Shown: positions 9,234 through 18,041, counted from the first letter of the stretch. The stretch: DNA of 64,000 bases from Pseudovibrio japonicus (GCF_014651595.1 NZ_BMXE01000002.1:310001-374000); one strand, 5' to 3'. Notes: a model not told the origin generated them from the sequence alone. Translations and numbers: made by a program.

Positions 9234-9840
9234 ATGTGCCGATCTCTTCGATACTGCCTGCGCTAGTCACCTGAAAGAAGAGCGGCTGTGCTGTAGCAAT
9301 ATGTAGGCTCTCTGTCTCGTCTTGCCCGAGGTTGCAGATTCTCGCGATCAGTCCTCGGATTGTATTCCGGTGCGAGGCGATGAGGATATTCTTTCCGCTC
9401 GTCAACTGAGGCAGGACACGGTGTTTGAAAACACTGTGTGCTCTGTTTGCGGTCATCTCCAAGCTTTCACCGCCGGGTGGAACAGCCTGCAATGAGTTGC
9501 GCCATTGATGCACCTGCGCCTCACCATGTTTGTGACATGCCTCTTCGATCGAGGTACCAGTGAGCTTGCCGTAGGCTCGTTCATTGAGCTGATCATCTTT
9601 AATCACATGCAGGTGAGGCTGATTGGTTTCCTGAAGGATCAAGTCCAGCGTCTTACGGGCGCGCTTGAGGGTTGATGAGTAGGCCATATCGAACTGAATT
9701 GCCTGCGAGCCGAGGGTACGGCCCGCGTTTCTGGCTTCCTCAACGCCCTTGGGCGTCAACTCTGGATCGCCCTGCCCTGAGAAAATCCTGCGCGCATTCC
9801 ATTCACTTTGTCCGTGACGCACCAACACCAACATTCCCAT
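9232..9840 (-). CDS. Histidine phosphatase superfamily protein, divergent phosphoglycerate mutase paralogue
   Basis: 202-aa relative of cofactor-dependent phosphoglycerate mutase. The catalytic [10 protein letters not shown] motif is at residues 6-15, followed by FSGQGDPELTPKGVEEA and the ERAYGKLTG region (ERxYG is the family signature). The second histidine motif reads ASHRNTIRG, where true GpmA proteins have AHGNSLR, so the Gly after the catalytic His is Arg. A second, more typical GpmA lies 1.9 kb away (11712-12335). This copy may be a mutase, a broad phosphatase, or a paralogue with a new substrate. It sits 91 bp downstream of the PNPOx-fold gene and could share its transcript. Confidence 0.85.
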   Translation of the reverse strand: MGMLVLVRHGQSEWNARRIFSGQGDPELTPKGVEEARNAGRTLGSQAIQFDMAYSSTLKRARKTLDLILQETNQPHLHVIKDDQLNERAYGKLTGTSIEEACHKHGEAQVHQWRNSLQAVPPGGESLEMTANRAHSVFKHRVLPQLTSGKNILIASHRNTIRGLIARICNLGQDETESLHIATAQPLFFQVTSAGSIEEIGT

Positions 9841-9931
9841 AAGACACGCCCCACAGATTCTCCAATATGGGTGCCTTATATAGCTTCCTGCACAGCTCTA
9901 AACCCGACTTTTGTTGAAATGCTCAGAGATT

Positions 9932-10483
9932 TCAGCTGGGCTCGAGAATCTTGGTGGGCAGACCGTCCAGACTGGTGACGTTGTATTTCCGCCAGTAATT
10001 CTCCAGTTCCTCGCGATCCATTGTCTCGTAGTAAGGCAGGAACTCCTTCTCAACACGGGTATCGACCAACTCCATGTGCGGGACTGTTGAGCCGCATGAG
10101 GTCTGGATCAGTTCGATGTCCAGATCGAAGATTTGCCTGCACCCCGGTAACTCCGGGAACTGAGCAACCAGATTGTTCCACTCCGGGTCCCTTGGGTGGA
10201 CCACCTTTGCAGTTCCAAACACCCGCAGCGTGAGGCGCTGCTCGCCGAACGAACAAAACATGAGAGTCATTCGGCCATCTTCCTGCACATGGGTGGCCGT
10301 TTCATTGCCAATGCCGGTCAGGTTCAACCAAATGACCCGCTCATCACTCAGGACCCTCAGCGTATCCATACCCTTGGGAGACAGGTTGATATGTCCAGTG
10401 GCAGCAGCGGTCGCCACGAAGAATACTGATTGTTCTTCGATATGCTGGCGAAATCTGCGGTTCAGTTTCTTCGCTTTTATCAT
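9932..10483 (-). CDS. Pyridoxamine 5'-phosphate oxidase (PNPOx)-fold family protein
   Basis: 183-aa protein with the split-barrel flavin-binding pattern: FFVATAAATGHINLSPKGMDTLRVLSDERV near the N-terminus, then LNLTGIGNETATHVQEDGRMTLMFCSF. Proteins of this group bind FMN, F420 or haem and act in general redox or detoxification roles; true PdxH is longer and different, so vitamin B6 synthesis is not implied. The ATG at 10483 follows the stop of the unknown 242-aa gene by 27 bp, with GAGAG just upstream, so the two are likely co-transcribed. Confidence 0.82.
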   Translation of the reverse strand: MIKAKKLNRRFRQHIEEQSVFFVATAAATGHINLSPKGMDTLRVLSDERVIWLNLTGIGNETATHVQEDGRMTLMFCSFGEQRLTLRVFGTAKVVHPRDPEWNNLVAQFPELPGCRQIFDLDIELIQTSCGSTVPHMELVDTRVEKEFLPYYETMDREELENYWRKYNVTSLDGLPTKILEPS

Positions 10484-10510
10484 CTGCTCTCAGGACCGTT
10501 TCAAGGACGC

Positions 10511-11239
10511 TTAATCAGCATCAGCATACTGGGCGTTAATGCGGCGCTGCTCGCTTGCGTAGCTGCCGGAACGGCCGCCATTGCGTTTGTCGTAGCTTCT
10601 TGCCCAAGCCTGCCAAAACTCTTCCGAGGTGGCGTCCATATCTGTGATTTCCGGCTGGACAATCGGCGTCTTCGGCAGGATCGTGTTGGGCAATTGCACA
10701 ACTTGCAGCAAAGGCCGATGGCGTGGGAAGCTGATGGGCACATCCTGCTTGCGCAGCTTCACATTGATGAAGAGCGGCGAACAGAACCAGCTGGAGTCGA
10801 TCATTGCTTCAAAGCAATCAAAGCCGGAATTGGACGGAAGGTTGATCGGACCACGAACCCAATGGCACTGGCCTTCATCACCAATCAGACTGTAGCCGGT
10901 GCCAATCTGGACGATATCGCCTTCCGGAAACACATCCAGAAACGGCGGGTAGTAGTCTTCCAATCCTTCCGGACAGAGTTTTTGGTAGTCTTCCACGAAA
11001 TCGGTAAGATACAGCCGGTCGAGCAAGGTCCACTCACCATCAGCACCTAGCTTGTAAAGGACCTCTGATCCGGTCCACATCAGGTAAAAGTCTACTGGCG
11101 GGTAAACGTAGTAGCCTTGGCGAGAAGCCGTAACAAGGGGCTCACAGTACTTCATTGCCCGAGCAGGCATCATGCCAAGATTTGTTCCATCTGCCTTCAC
11201 GACATCTGGGGCAGACTTGACCATTCTTACAAACTTCAC
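10511..11239 (-). CDS. Uncharacterised 242-aa protein (possibly DUF6065-like)
   Basis: Function unknown. The protein has no signal peptide or TM segment. It is rich in aromatic and Pro residues, with conserved-looking stretches TASRQGYYVYPPVDFYLMW (about residues 37-56), YYPPFLDVFPEGDIVQIGTG and VPISFPRHRPLLQVVQLP. From memory this resembles DUF6065 proteins, but I could not check. The open frame extends to 11302, but GTG 11239 has GAGGGAA about 6 nt upstream, and the extra region is a terminator hairpin, so GTG 11239 was chosen. Upstream lies a 35-aa ORF (11311-11418), separated by a terminator-like hairpin; downstream is a PNPOx-fold gene. The set could form one unit with a small product. 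Confidence 0.75.
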   Translation of the reverse strand: MKFVRMVKSAPDVVKADGTNLGMMPARAMKYCEPLVTASRQGYYVYPPVDFYLMWTGSEVLYKLGADGEWTLLDRLYLTDFVEDYQKLCPEGLEDYYPPFLDVFPEGDIVQIGTGYSLIGDEGQCHWVRGPINLPSNSGFDCFEAMIDSSWFCSPLFINVKLRKQDVPISFPRHRPLLQVVQLPNTILPKTPIVQPEITDMDATSEEFWQAWARSYDKRNGGRSGSYASEQRRINAQYADAD

Positions 11240-11271
11240 GGAAATTCCCTCGCAGAAAGATACTCTGCTAC

Positions 11272-11300
11272 AAAAAAAGAGAGGCAGTCTGGACTGCCTC
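11272..11300 (-). terminator. Terminator or attenuator between the 35-aa ORF and the 242-aa gene
   Basis: Minus strand: GAGGCAGT and ACTGCCTC pair perfectly (8 bp, loop of 4), followed by CTC and then seven T in a row. It starts 10 nt after the small ORF stop and ends about 33 nt before the GTG of the next gene. It should stop much of the transcript and let a fraction read through. Confidence 0.85.
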
Positions 11301-11310
11301 ACGCATTAGA

Positions 11311-11418
11311 TTATTTTGGCTTTTTCTTCTCATCTTTTGGAGCCAACCCGCCGTTCAATTTTGCTGGCTTAGCTTGTGCAGATGCTGGGCGACCGTCGTT
11401 TGCTACAGAAAACTTCAT
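11311..11418 (-). CDS. Small basic ORF, 35 aa, function unknown
   Basis: Starts MKFSVANDGRPASAQAKPAK and ends in a charged run (KDEKKKPK). The ATG at 11418 is preceded by GAGAGGACAACCT, so an AGAGG-type ribosome binding site lies 6-7 nt upstream. The reading frame is closed just before a strong terminator hairpin. The peptide is very basic (8 Lys, 1 Arg) and rich in Ala and Pro, with no Cys and no signal or TM segment. It could be a translated small protein, a leader peptide for the downstream gene, or a precursor peptide. The lack of Cys and scarcity of Ser and Thr argue against most modified-peptide classes. It is supported by its binding site and placement, not by homology. Confidence 0.5.
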   Translation of the reverse strand: MKFSVANDGRPASAQAKPAKLNGGLAPKDEKKKPK

Positions 11419-11659
11419 AGGTTGTCCTCTCAATCAGAATTAAATAGGTGCATACATTTTTTGTAAGCTTTGAGAGGCTTGCATCGAATCTGGCATAGCA
11501 CAAGGCAAATAATAATCACGCATTCATTATCTATTATTGATAATTCGCAGTGCTTTATATTTCACGGACTTAGTATTTAAATAGGGTCTATTTATGTGAA
11601 TAATATTTATGCCTTGAATTCCAACTCAGGTACTATTTAGGGGCATATCTTCGGAAAAT
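11419..11659. other. AT-rich intergenic region upstream of the 35-aa ORF
   Basis: About 240 bp of strongly AT-rich sequence (for example 11520-11640) between the small ORF and the gpmA terminator. It must hold the promoter of the small-ORF unit on the minus strand. I could not pick one -35/-10 pair with confidence, and no gene is supported. Confidence 0.5.
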
Positions 11660-11689
11660 AAAAAAGCGACCCCGAAGAGCCGCTTTTTT
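11660..11689 (-). terminator. Rho-independent terminator of gpmA
   Basis: AGCGGCTC and GGGTCGCT pair with a TTCG tetraloop and wobble pairs, flanked by A and T runs on both sides. It is on the gpmA side, 22 nt past its stop, and could work in both directions. Confidence 0.82.
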
Positions 11690-11711
11690 GATTCCGGATT
11701 GTCAGCCTGGC

Positions 11712-12335
11712 TTAAGCGTCTGCCAGATCCTCGACAGAGAGAACCTTACCTTCTTCATCAAGGCGATAAACAACAGGCTTGCCTGTGCCGAGTTCACGCT
11801 TGAGGATTTCTTCGCGTGAGAGGCCTTCCAGTTCCATGATGAGGGAACGCAGAGAGTTGCCGTGTGCAGCAACGATAACGCGATTACCTTCGAGAACTTT
11901 TGGAAGAATGTCAGAACGGTAGTAAGGCAAGGTGCGTTCTGCAGTCATCTTCAGGCTTTCACCGCCTGGGGGAGGTACGTCGAACGAACGGCGCCAGATG
12001 TGGACCTGCTCGTCACCGAACTTCTTACGTGCTTCGTCTTTGTTCATGCCCGTGATGTCGCCGTAATCACGTTCGTTCAGAGCCTGGTCCTGAGAAGTTG
12101 GCAGGTCTTCCTGACCAAGCTCACCGAGGATCAGCTTGAGTGTGTGCTGCGCACGCAGCAGGTCAGAAGTGAACGCCAGATCAAACGTCAGGTTCATTTC
12201 TTTGAGTTTTTTGCCTGCAGTTTTTGCTTCTTCAACACCCTGCTCTGTCAGATCCGGGTTTTTCCAGCCGGTGAACAGGTTTTTCAAATTCCATTCGCTT
12301 TGTCCGTGGCGGACGAGAACCAAAAGGCGTTCCAT
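11712..12335 (-). CDS. gpmA: 2,3-bisphosphoglycerate-dependent phosphoglycerate mutase
   Basis: 207-aa glycolytic enzyme interconverting 3- and 2-phosphoglycerate. The catalytic motif [10 protein letters not shown] is at residues 7-16, [13 protein letters not shown] follows, ERDYGDITG carries the conserved Glu and Tyr, and the second His is in [11 protein letters not shown]. The length matches the short alphaproteobacterial GpmA type (about 206 aa). A TTG directly precedes the ATG, but AGGAGAG lies 5 nt before ATG 12335, so that start is used. It is downstream of dapB by 103 bp, with an 11-bp inverted repeat in the gap. The dapB-gpmA pair is conserved in Rhizobiales. Confidence 0.94.
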   Translation of the reverse strand: MERLLVLVRHGQSEWNLKNLFTGWKNPDLTEQGVEEAKTAGKKLKEMNLTFDLAFTSDLLRAQHTLKLILGELGQEDLPTSQDQALNERDYGDITGMNKDEARKKFGDEQVHIWRRSFDVPPPGGESLKMTAERTLPYYRSDILPKVLEGNRVIVAAHGNSLRSLIMELEGLSREEILKRELGTGKPVVYRLDEEGKVLSVEDLADA

Positions 12336-12363
12336 CAAACTCTCCTAGGGAGGCTATGTGTTC

Positions 12364-12396
12364 TTGAAAGCAGTTGTCTTGGAAGACTGCTTTCAA
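12364..12396. repeat. 11-bp perfect inverted repeat between dapB and gpmA
   Basis: TTGAAAGCAGT (12364-12374) and ACTGCTTTCAA (12386-12396) are exact inverse copies around an 11-nt loop. There is no T-run, so it may be a weak terminator, an mRNA stability element or an operator. Confidence 0.75.
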
Positions 12397-12438
12397 AGTC
12401 ATTCCGCATATCTCGCAATATCGAGTATGCGCTACGTA

Positions 12439-13254
12439 TCACTCGTCATTTAGGCCGAGAACATCGGCCATTGAGTATAAGCCCGGCTGCTGCTTATGCG
12501 CCCAGATGGCGGCCTTCACCGCACCGCGAGCAAAAATCTGTCGGTCTGTTGCTATGTGTGAGAGTTCTATACGCTCTCCTTCGCCTGCAAACATCACCGT
12601 ATGTTCACCTACCACTGAGCCGCCGCGCAGTGTTGCGAACCCGATATCGCTTCTTTTGCGCTCTCCAGTGATACCGTCACGGGAGCGAACACTATGAGGT
12701 TCCAAAGGAATTTCGCGACCCTCAGCTGCTGCCTCGCCAAGCAAAAGTGCTGTGCCTGATGGTGCATCAACTTTGTGTTTGTGGTGCATTTCCAGAACTT
12801 CAATGTCGAAATCCTCATCAAGCGCAGCTGCAGCCTTTTTGACGAGACCAGCCAGCAGGTTAACACCCAAGCTCATATTGCCGGATTTTACAATGCGGGC
12901 GGATGTCGCGGAGTGAGCCAGCTCAGTGGATTGCGCGGAGGTCATACCGGTTGTGCCGATGATGTGCACGATGGAATGGCGTGCGGCTGCCTCTGCGAAT
13001 AGGACGGTTGCTTCCGGCCTCGTGAAATCCAGAACTCCGTCAGCTTCTGCGAAAGCTGCGTTGAGATCGGACATGATTTCAACGCCGAGTTTGCCACATT
13101 CGGCCAGCTCGCCAGCATCCTTGCCGAGAAACTCGGAGTTTTCGCGTTCAATCGCTGCGGATACCACCACACCGTCCATCTCGGTTACGGTGCGAACCAA
13201 AGTGCGGCCCATTCGGCCTGCTGCGCCGACAACAACCAGTCGCATGTCGCTCAT
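12439..13254 (-). CDS. dapB: 4-hydroxy-tetrahydrodipicolinate reductase
   Basis: 271-aa enzyme of lysine and meso-diaminopimelate synthesis, reducing hydroxy-tetrahydrodipicolinate with NAD(P)H. The nucleotide-binding GAAGRMGR is at residues 10-17, FTRPEA and GTTGM are in the middle, and the catalytic [14 protein letters not shown] is at about 155-168. The open frame runs to 13401, but ATG 13254 ([16 protein letters not shown]) matches the family and has a GGGGGAA site close upstream. The length is normal for DapB (about 270 aa). Confidence 0.95.
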   Translation of the reverse strand: MSDMRLVVVGAAGRMGRTLVRTVTEMDGVVVSAAIERENSEFLGKDAGELAECGKLGVEIMSDLNAAFAEADGVLDFTRPEATVLFAEAAARHSIVHIIGTTGMTSAQSTELAHSATSARIVKSGNMSLGVNLLAGLVKKAAAALDEDFDIEVLEMHHKHKVDAPSGTALLLGEAAAEGREIPLEPHSVRSRDGITGERKRSDIGFATLRGGSVVGEHTVMFAGEGERIELSHIATDRQIFARGAVKAAIWAHKQQPGLYSMADVLGLNDE

Positions 13255-14065
13255 CTCATTCCCCCGGGCTACGAGGAGCCCCTCCAGACTTAAGGTGAGA
13301 GTGGGTATAGCAGGCAGTTTGCTTTGTTTCAAACCGAATAGAGCGAAGAGATGGCTCTCGCTTCGGTTGTGAGGATTTCTCAATCTGTACAGCGAAAACA
13401 ATGCAGGCCTGCAGGCCGCAACGTGGCAGCTCAGTCATGCGCGATAATCTGGTAGGGGGAGAATGTGCTTGCTCTACAGAGCAAGCTGGATGCGCGAAGA
13501 GCACCGCATGGGGGCCATGCAGTGTTGAAGCTGAAGTTTCCCGCTGAAACGGGTGGAGCAAGGCGAACAGGCTCTGCCTGCGCTACTTGTTAAGTTAGTT
13601 TCTTCGGCATTGGCTGCTCGCCTTGCCCGGGTCTTTTATCATGAACGCGCGGGTTCCTTCTCGAACAGACGTGACTGACACATTGCTGTGCCATTGGCTG
13701 TTTCCTGCCACCGCCGGACGCCCTTCGGAACGATCTCATTTCCCCTATACCACTGCGGTCTCAAAAGGGGACGCTTCACCGGACCTCCCGACACGATACG
13801 TTACCTCATGCCGGTAGCCCAACCCCACCCACGCCGAGGGACGGACGGTCCGTCCCTGCCCGAATGCGTGGGCACGAGAACAAGCATAGGGTGGATTGGA
13901 GCAAGGGGGATAAGTTTTTTGAATGGCTCTCTCCGCAAACACTAAAATATAAGTGAGTGATAGGCTGAGCTGGGTGCCTATAACAATGTTGGGTGCCGAC
14001 CATGTGCATTTTTGGTAGGAGAACTAAAAGTTCTTCTTTTAAATCACTCATCAATCTTCGAATTT
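13255..14065. other. 810-bp non-coding region with a GC-rich palindromic island
   Basis: No gene supported. About 13490-13920 is GC-rich, with several short open frames on both strands that have no good ribosome binding site and no recognisable domain. It contains a nested inverted repeat (13828-13872). Beyond 13920 the composition drops sharply to AT-rich, with an 8-bp direct repeat TGGGTGCC at 13971 and again at 13990. The island may be a decayed mobile or interspersed repeat, or a structured RNA. I found no tmRNA or RNase P hallmarks. Confidence 0.55.
13828..13872. repeat. Nested palindrome in the non-coding island
   Basis: Outer arms CCCACGC (13828-13834) and GCGTGGG (13866-13872) enclose a near-perfect inner palindrome, GGGACGGAC-G-GTCCGTCCC (13838-13856). 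The structure could extrude as a cruciform or fold as RNA. It is unlike the simple terminators elsewhere in the window because it has no T-run on either side. Confidence 0.7.
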
Positions 14066-15682
14066 TTAGTTTGATGGATAGGACCAAAGGCGCTCTCTTA
14101 GTTCATAGTTCAGGGCAATACTCTCGTTCATGGCATCTTCACCGAGAGTTTCGACCAGAGTGGTCTCCTCCGAGAGCAGAGAAACCCCAAGGCCAGCCCT
14201 GGAGTTCTTAAGGGGCAACCCGATAGCCTCAAGCACCGTGGGATAAACATCCATGAGGGATCCGAGCTTGTCGGTTTTCCCGGGTTCAATACCGGGGCCA
14301 AACACGAAGAAGAGATTTCTTCGCTCGCTACTTTGCAACTCAGAATAGACACTATTTTTCATCGCAAAATGATCGCTCTGAACAATAATCACGGTGTCCT
14401 CTAGCAGGCCAAGTTTCTGGCTCTTGCTAATAAAATCGGCAAGGAGCCAGTTCGTGCATTTCACGGCCTTCAGCATCGTCACGCGAGCCTGCATGATCCG
14501 CTCCATACTCTCGCATTTTGGCGAAACAAGCCCAATGGGAGAGTGCCCCCCAATTGTCTCAATGGTGAGGCCAAATCTTTGTCCGGCCTGTACGTTCTGC
14601 TGCAGGATTTCCAGGGCTTTATCAAAGACAAGTTCGTCGCTTACACCCCATGCATTTTTGTGTCGTTCGAGGTTGTCCGTACCTTCGAGCTTTTGCAGAA
14701 AGTACTCCGCCCCCATAACCTGTTGAAAGCCATGCATGTTATAGAAGTTGGAGAGTCCTGAGAAAACCAAATCTACCCCAGCCAAAAACGTCAGATCATA
14801 CCCTTCGTTTGGTAGAACATCACCCAGACACACCGCTGATGGCAGGAAGCCGGACAGTCTCCAAAATTTATTTGCGTATGAAAATCCCGCTGGCGACAAC
14901 GGGACGCCACAGTGCGAAGCCGTCATACCAGCGATAGTCCAGCCTGTATCCCTTACCTGAACAAGATTGGTTGCCTCAAATCCACGATCAATCAACGGCT
15001 TCAGCGGATCCATCACATCACCAAAAAGTTCTGAGCGCATATAGGTACGCTCAGCGCTTTCCAGATAGATATGAATGAAGTTCATTTTGCCGCTTCCAGT
15101 TTGTGGAATCGGGGAAGGAACCTGATACTCTGCGGCAAAATCGGCAACTTGTTGCTGGAACAAGTTTACCCTTTGAGAAACAAAAGCCCCCAACAGAAAA
15201 GCGTAAAATACCATGGCAAGCAGGAACTCTGCTTTTTTGTAGGCTGTGCTTTGGTACAGTAAAATCAGGCTCCCAATCAGGAAAGCCAGAATTCCAAGTG
15301 CAAACTTTATGCCCCCAGTTACAAAGGGTCCGACTAAATCGGGGCTGAGATGCCCCATTCCCACTTGCAGGTGAAACATAACCGCTGTCAGGTCTATGTC
15401 TCCCATCATGGCTTTGTAATAGCCTAACAGCGTTAGAATTATAAAAGGCAGGAGTAAGTGCGGGAAGTTTAGTTTCCTTGGAGATTTAGTTTGATCTCCT
15501 GTCAATATAAGCGTCAATACTGAAGCAGTAAGAAGTGATGGAAGTACAAATAGATCATGTAAGTCGAATGACTCTTTAATAACATGAAATGTACCGATCG
15601 ATAAAAGAATGCATGCTACGATTACAATATAATATTCTTGGAAATACCTGATAGCTTCATCTAGTTTTATTCTGATGTACAC
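14066..15682 (-). CDS. Membrane phosphoglycerol transferase/sulfatase, OpgB-like
   Basis: 538 aa. The first about 190 residues hold four or five TM segments. A periplasmic alkaline phosphatase-fold domain follows, beginning FIHIYLESAERTY, with the nucleophile region TGWTIAGMTASHCGVPLSP (Thr in TIAGM), ETIGGHSP and IVQSDHFAM. These match OpgB/MdoB-type phosphoglycerol transferase I, which moves phosphoglycerol onto periplasmic glucans, and LtaS relatives. The open frame reaches 15970 inside pnp, but that stretch includes the pnp terminator. The GTG at 15682 with AGGAT about 9 nt upstream is my choice, though the start is uncertain. The N-terminal part is distinctly AT-rich and the gene sits alone between dapB and pnp, which hints at acquisition. 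Confidence 0.8.
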   Translation of the reverse strand: MYIRIKLDEAIRYFQEYYIVIVACILLSIGTFHVIKESFDLHDLFVLPSLLTASVLTLILTGDQTKSPRKLNFPHLLLPFIILTLLGYYKAMMGDIDLTAVMFHLQVGMGHLSPDLVGPFVTGGIKFALGILAFLIGSLILLYQSTAYKKAEFLLAMVFYAFLLGAFVSQRVNLFQQQVADFAAEYQVPSPIPQTGSGKMNFIHIYLESAERTYMRSELFGDVMDPLKPLIDRGFEATNLVQVRDTGWTIAGMTASHCGVPLSPAGFSYANKFWRLSGFLPSAVCLGDVLPNEGYDLTFLAGVDLVFSGLSNFYNMHGFQQVMGAEYFLQKLEGTDNLERHKNAWGVSDELVFDKALEILQQNVQAGQRFGLTIETIGGHSPIGLVSPKCESMERIMQARVTMLKAVKCTNWLLADFISKSQKLGLLEDTVIIVQSDHFAMKNSVYSELQSSERRNLFFVFGPGIEPGKTDKLGSLMDVYPTVLEAIGLPLKNSRAGLGVSLLSEETTLVETLGEDAMNESIALNYELRERLWSYPSN

Positions 15683-15846
15683 TACAAAATATCCTATTAT
15701 CGAAATGCATTTTTGAGACCAGCAAGAACAATTATCGTGAGGAATTCGGATGAAACCAACCCCATGAAAAGGATGGATATTTTTCAGACCCAGCTCGCTC
15801 CTGGAGAGGTCAATCGTTCCACCACCTCCCAATCCATGCCACACAC

Positions 15847-15876
15847 AAAAAGGCCGGCTCATTTCTGAGCCGGCCT
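15847..15876 (-). terminator. Rho-independent terminator of pnp
   Basis: AGGCCGGCTCA and TGAGCCGGCCT form a perfect 11-bp stem with a 4-nt loop (GAAA on the minus strand), followed by TTTT. It lies 27 nt after the pnp stop and marks the end of the translation-gene block. Confidence 0.9.
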
Positions 15877-15902
15877 TTCTTAATTGAATTGAAGAGCTGG
15901 GA

Positions 15903-18041
15903 TTAGTCCGCAGCTTTCTCTTCTTTTTTCTCTTCGCGAGGGATTTCCTGACCAGTTTCCTGGTCAACAACCTTCATGGAGAGACGTACCTTACCGCGCT
16001 CATCAAAGCCCATCAGCTTAACGAAGACTTTGTCGCCTTCTTTCACAACGTCGGTCACTTTCGCGACTTTGCGTGGAGCCAGCTGGGAGATGTGAACCAG
16101 ACCGTCGCGTGCGCCGAAGAAGTTTACGAATGCGCCGAAGTCTACAGTCTTAACAACAGTACCTTCATAGATGACGCCAACTTCTGGCTCAGCAGCGATG
16201 GAGTTGATCCAGTTGAGAGCAGCTTTAATCGCTTTACCGTCAGAAGAAGCCACCTTAACGGTGCCGTCGTCTTCGATGTTCACTTTTGCGCCGGTCTTTT
16301 CAACGATCTCGCGGATAACTTTACCGCCAGAACCGATCACTTCACGGATCTTGTCTACTGGGATCTTGATCACTTCAATACGTGGAGCATGCTCACCAAG
16401 CTCGGAACGAGCTTCGGTGATTGCATTTGCCATCTCATCAAGGATGTGAACGCGACCGCCTTTAGCCTGCTCCAGAGCGACTTTCATGATCTCTTCGGTG
16501 ATACCGTCGATCTTAATGTCCATCTGCAGCGCAGTGATGCCGTTTGCAGAACCTGCAACTTTAAAGTCCATATCGCCGAGGTGATCTTCATCACCAAGGA
16601 TATCGGAGAGAACTGCAAAGCGCTCGCCTTCCTTGATGAGACCCATCGCGATACCAGCCACAGGAGCCTTCAGAGGAACACCAGCGTCCATCAGGGACAG
16701 GGATGCACCACAAACGGAAGCCATGGAGGAAGAACCATTGGACTCAGTGATTTCAGAAACAACACGCAGGGTGTATGGGAAATCATGGTGTGCAGGCAGC
16801 ATTGGGTTAACAGCGCGCCATGCCAGTTTACCGTGACCGATTTCACGACGTCCTGGGGAACCCATGCGACCAGCTTCACCTACAGAGTATGGAGGGAAGT
16901 TGTAGTGCAGCATGAATGCAGATTTGGTGGTGCCTTCGAGCTTGTCAACGAACTGCTCGTCTTCACCTGTACCCAGTGTTGCAACAACCATTGCCTGAGT
17001 TTCACCGCGTGTGAACAGGGCAGAACCGTGTGCACGTGGCAGCATGCCAACTTCAGAAACGATTGAGCGAACAGTGGAAAGGTCACGACCATCGATACGG
17101 GAGCCAGTATCAAGGATACGGCCACGAACGATTGCAGCTTCAGCTTTCTTGAACAGGTCAGAAATAACAGTCGCGTCAGGAGCGCCTTCTTCACCGGTTA
17201 CAAGAGCTTCAATAACTTTCGCCTTCACAGCATCAACAGCGTCTTTACGCTCTGTTTTAACAGTGATGGAGTAAGCAGCGCCAAGCTCTTCAGTAGCCAG
17301 TTCCTGAACTTTTGCGAACAGTTCAGAATGATCTGGCAGGTTCAGTTCACGTGGTTCTTTAGCAGCTTTTTCAGCAAGCTGGATGATTGCGTCGATTACT
17401 GGCTGGAAGCCTTTGTGACCGAACATCACAGCGCCGAGCATGACTTCTTCGGAGAGTTCCTGAGCTTCGGACTCAACCATCAGAACAGCGTCGTTGGTAC
17501 CTGCAACAATGAGGTCCAGATCGGTTTCTTCCATCTGGTCAACTGTTGGGTTCAGAACATATTCGCCGTTGATGTAACCAACACGAGCGCCACCGATTGG
17601 GCCCATGAATGGAACGCCGGAGATGGTGAGTGCTGCGGATGCACCAACCATTGCCAGAATGTCTGGAGCGTTCTCGAGATCATGAGACAGAACAGTGAGA
17701 ACAACCTGAGTTTCGTTCTTGTAACCATCTACGAACAACGGACGGATCGGACGGTCAATCAGACGGGATGTCAGGGTCTCGTGCTCGGACGGACGGCCTT
17801 CGCGCTTAAAGAAGCCACCTGGAATGCGGCCAGCAGCGTATGCCTTTTCCTGATAATTTACGGTAAGTGGGAAGAAATCCTGACCTGGCTTTGCGGTCTT
17901 CGCAGACACAACAGTCGCGAGAACTTTTGTCTCGCCGTATGTTGCGATGACTGCGCCGTCTGCCTGACGAGCAACCTTGCCGGTTTCAAGGATGAGCGGA
18001 CGTCCGCCCCAATCTACTTCCACGCGATGTATATCAAACAT
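15903..18041 (-). CDS. pnp: Polyribonucleotide nucleotidyltransferase (PNPase)
   Basis: 712-aa phosphorolytic 3'-5' exoribonuclease of the RNA degradosome. Two RNase PH domains are visible; the first begins [29 protein letters not shown], and the second contains [17 protein letters not shown] and [16 protein letters not shown]. The KH domain ([12 protein letters not shown], about residue 560) and S1 domain ([31 protein letters not shown], about 620-655) close the protein, and a Lys/Glu-rich tail follows. It starts at ATG 18041 and lies downstream of rpsO, the classic rpsO-pnp pair, with its own 323-bp spacer. Confidence 0.97.
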   Translation of the reverse strand: MFDIHRVEVDWGGRPLILETGKVARQADGAVIATYGETKVLATVVSAKTAKPGQDFFPLTVNYQEKAYAAGRIPGGFFKREGRPSEHETLTSRLIDRPIRPLFVDGYKNETQVVLTVLSHDLENAPDILAMVGASAALTISGVPFMGPIGGARVGYINGEYVLNPTVDQMEETDLDLIVAGTNDAVLMVESEAQELSEEVMLGAVMFGHKGFQPVIDAIIQLAEKAAKEPRELNLPDHSELFAKVQELATEELGAAYSITVKTERKDAVDAVKAKVIEALVTGEEGAPDATVISDLFKKAEAAIVRGRILDTGSRIDGRDLSTVRSIVSEVGMLPRAHGSALFTRGETQAMVVATLGTGEDEQFVDKLEGTTKSAFMLHYNFPPYSVGEAGRMGSPGRREIGHGKLAWRAVNPMLPAHHDFPYTLRVVSEITESNGSSSMASVCGASLSLMDAGVPLKAPVAGIAMGLIKEGERFAVLSDILGDEDHLGDMDFKVAGSANGITALQMDIKIDGITEEIMKVALEQAKGGRVHILDEMANAITEARSELGEHAPRIEVIKIPVDKIREVIGSGGKVIREIVEKTGAKVNIEDDGTVKVASSDGKAIKAALNWINSIAAEPEVGVIYEGTVVKTVDFGAFVNFFGARDGLVHISQLAPRKVAKVTDVVKEGDKVFVKLMGFDERGKVRLSMKVVDQETGQEIPREEKKEEKAAD

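Noticed and set aside
13490-13940. tmRNA or RNase P RNA in the GC-rich island
   Set aside because: I found no GAGGAAAGTCC-type core, no tRNA-like TpsiC element in a credible position and no tag-coding frame.
13623-13942. Short hypothetical genes on both strands in the GC-rich island
   Set aside because: Neither has a good ribosome binding site, they overlap each other on opposite strands, and they match no domain.
13971-13997. Direct repeat TGGGTGCC as an attachment site
   Set aside because: Eight base pairs, 18-19 bp apart, are too short and close for an integration footprint and no integrase gene is present.
15683-15970. N-terminal extension of the OpgB-like protein into pnp
   Set aside because: It would overlap the pnp stop and contain its terminator hairpin; the extension is Lys/Arg-rich without family similarity.
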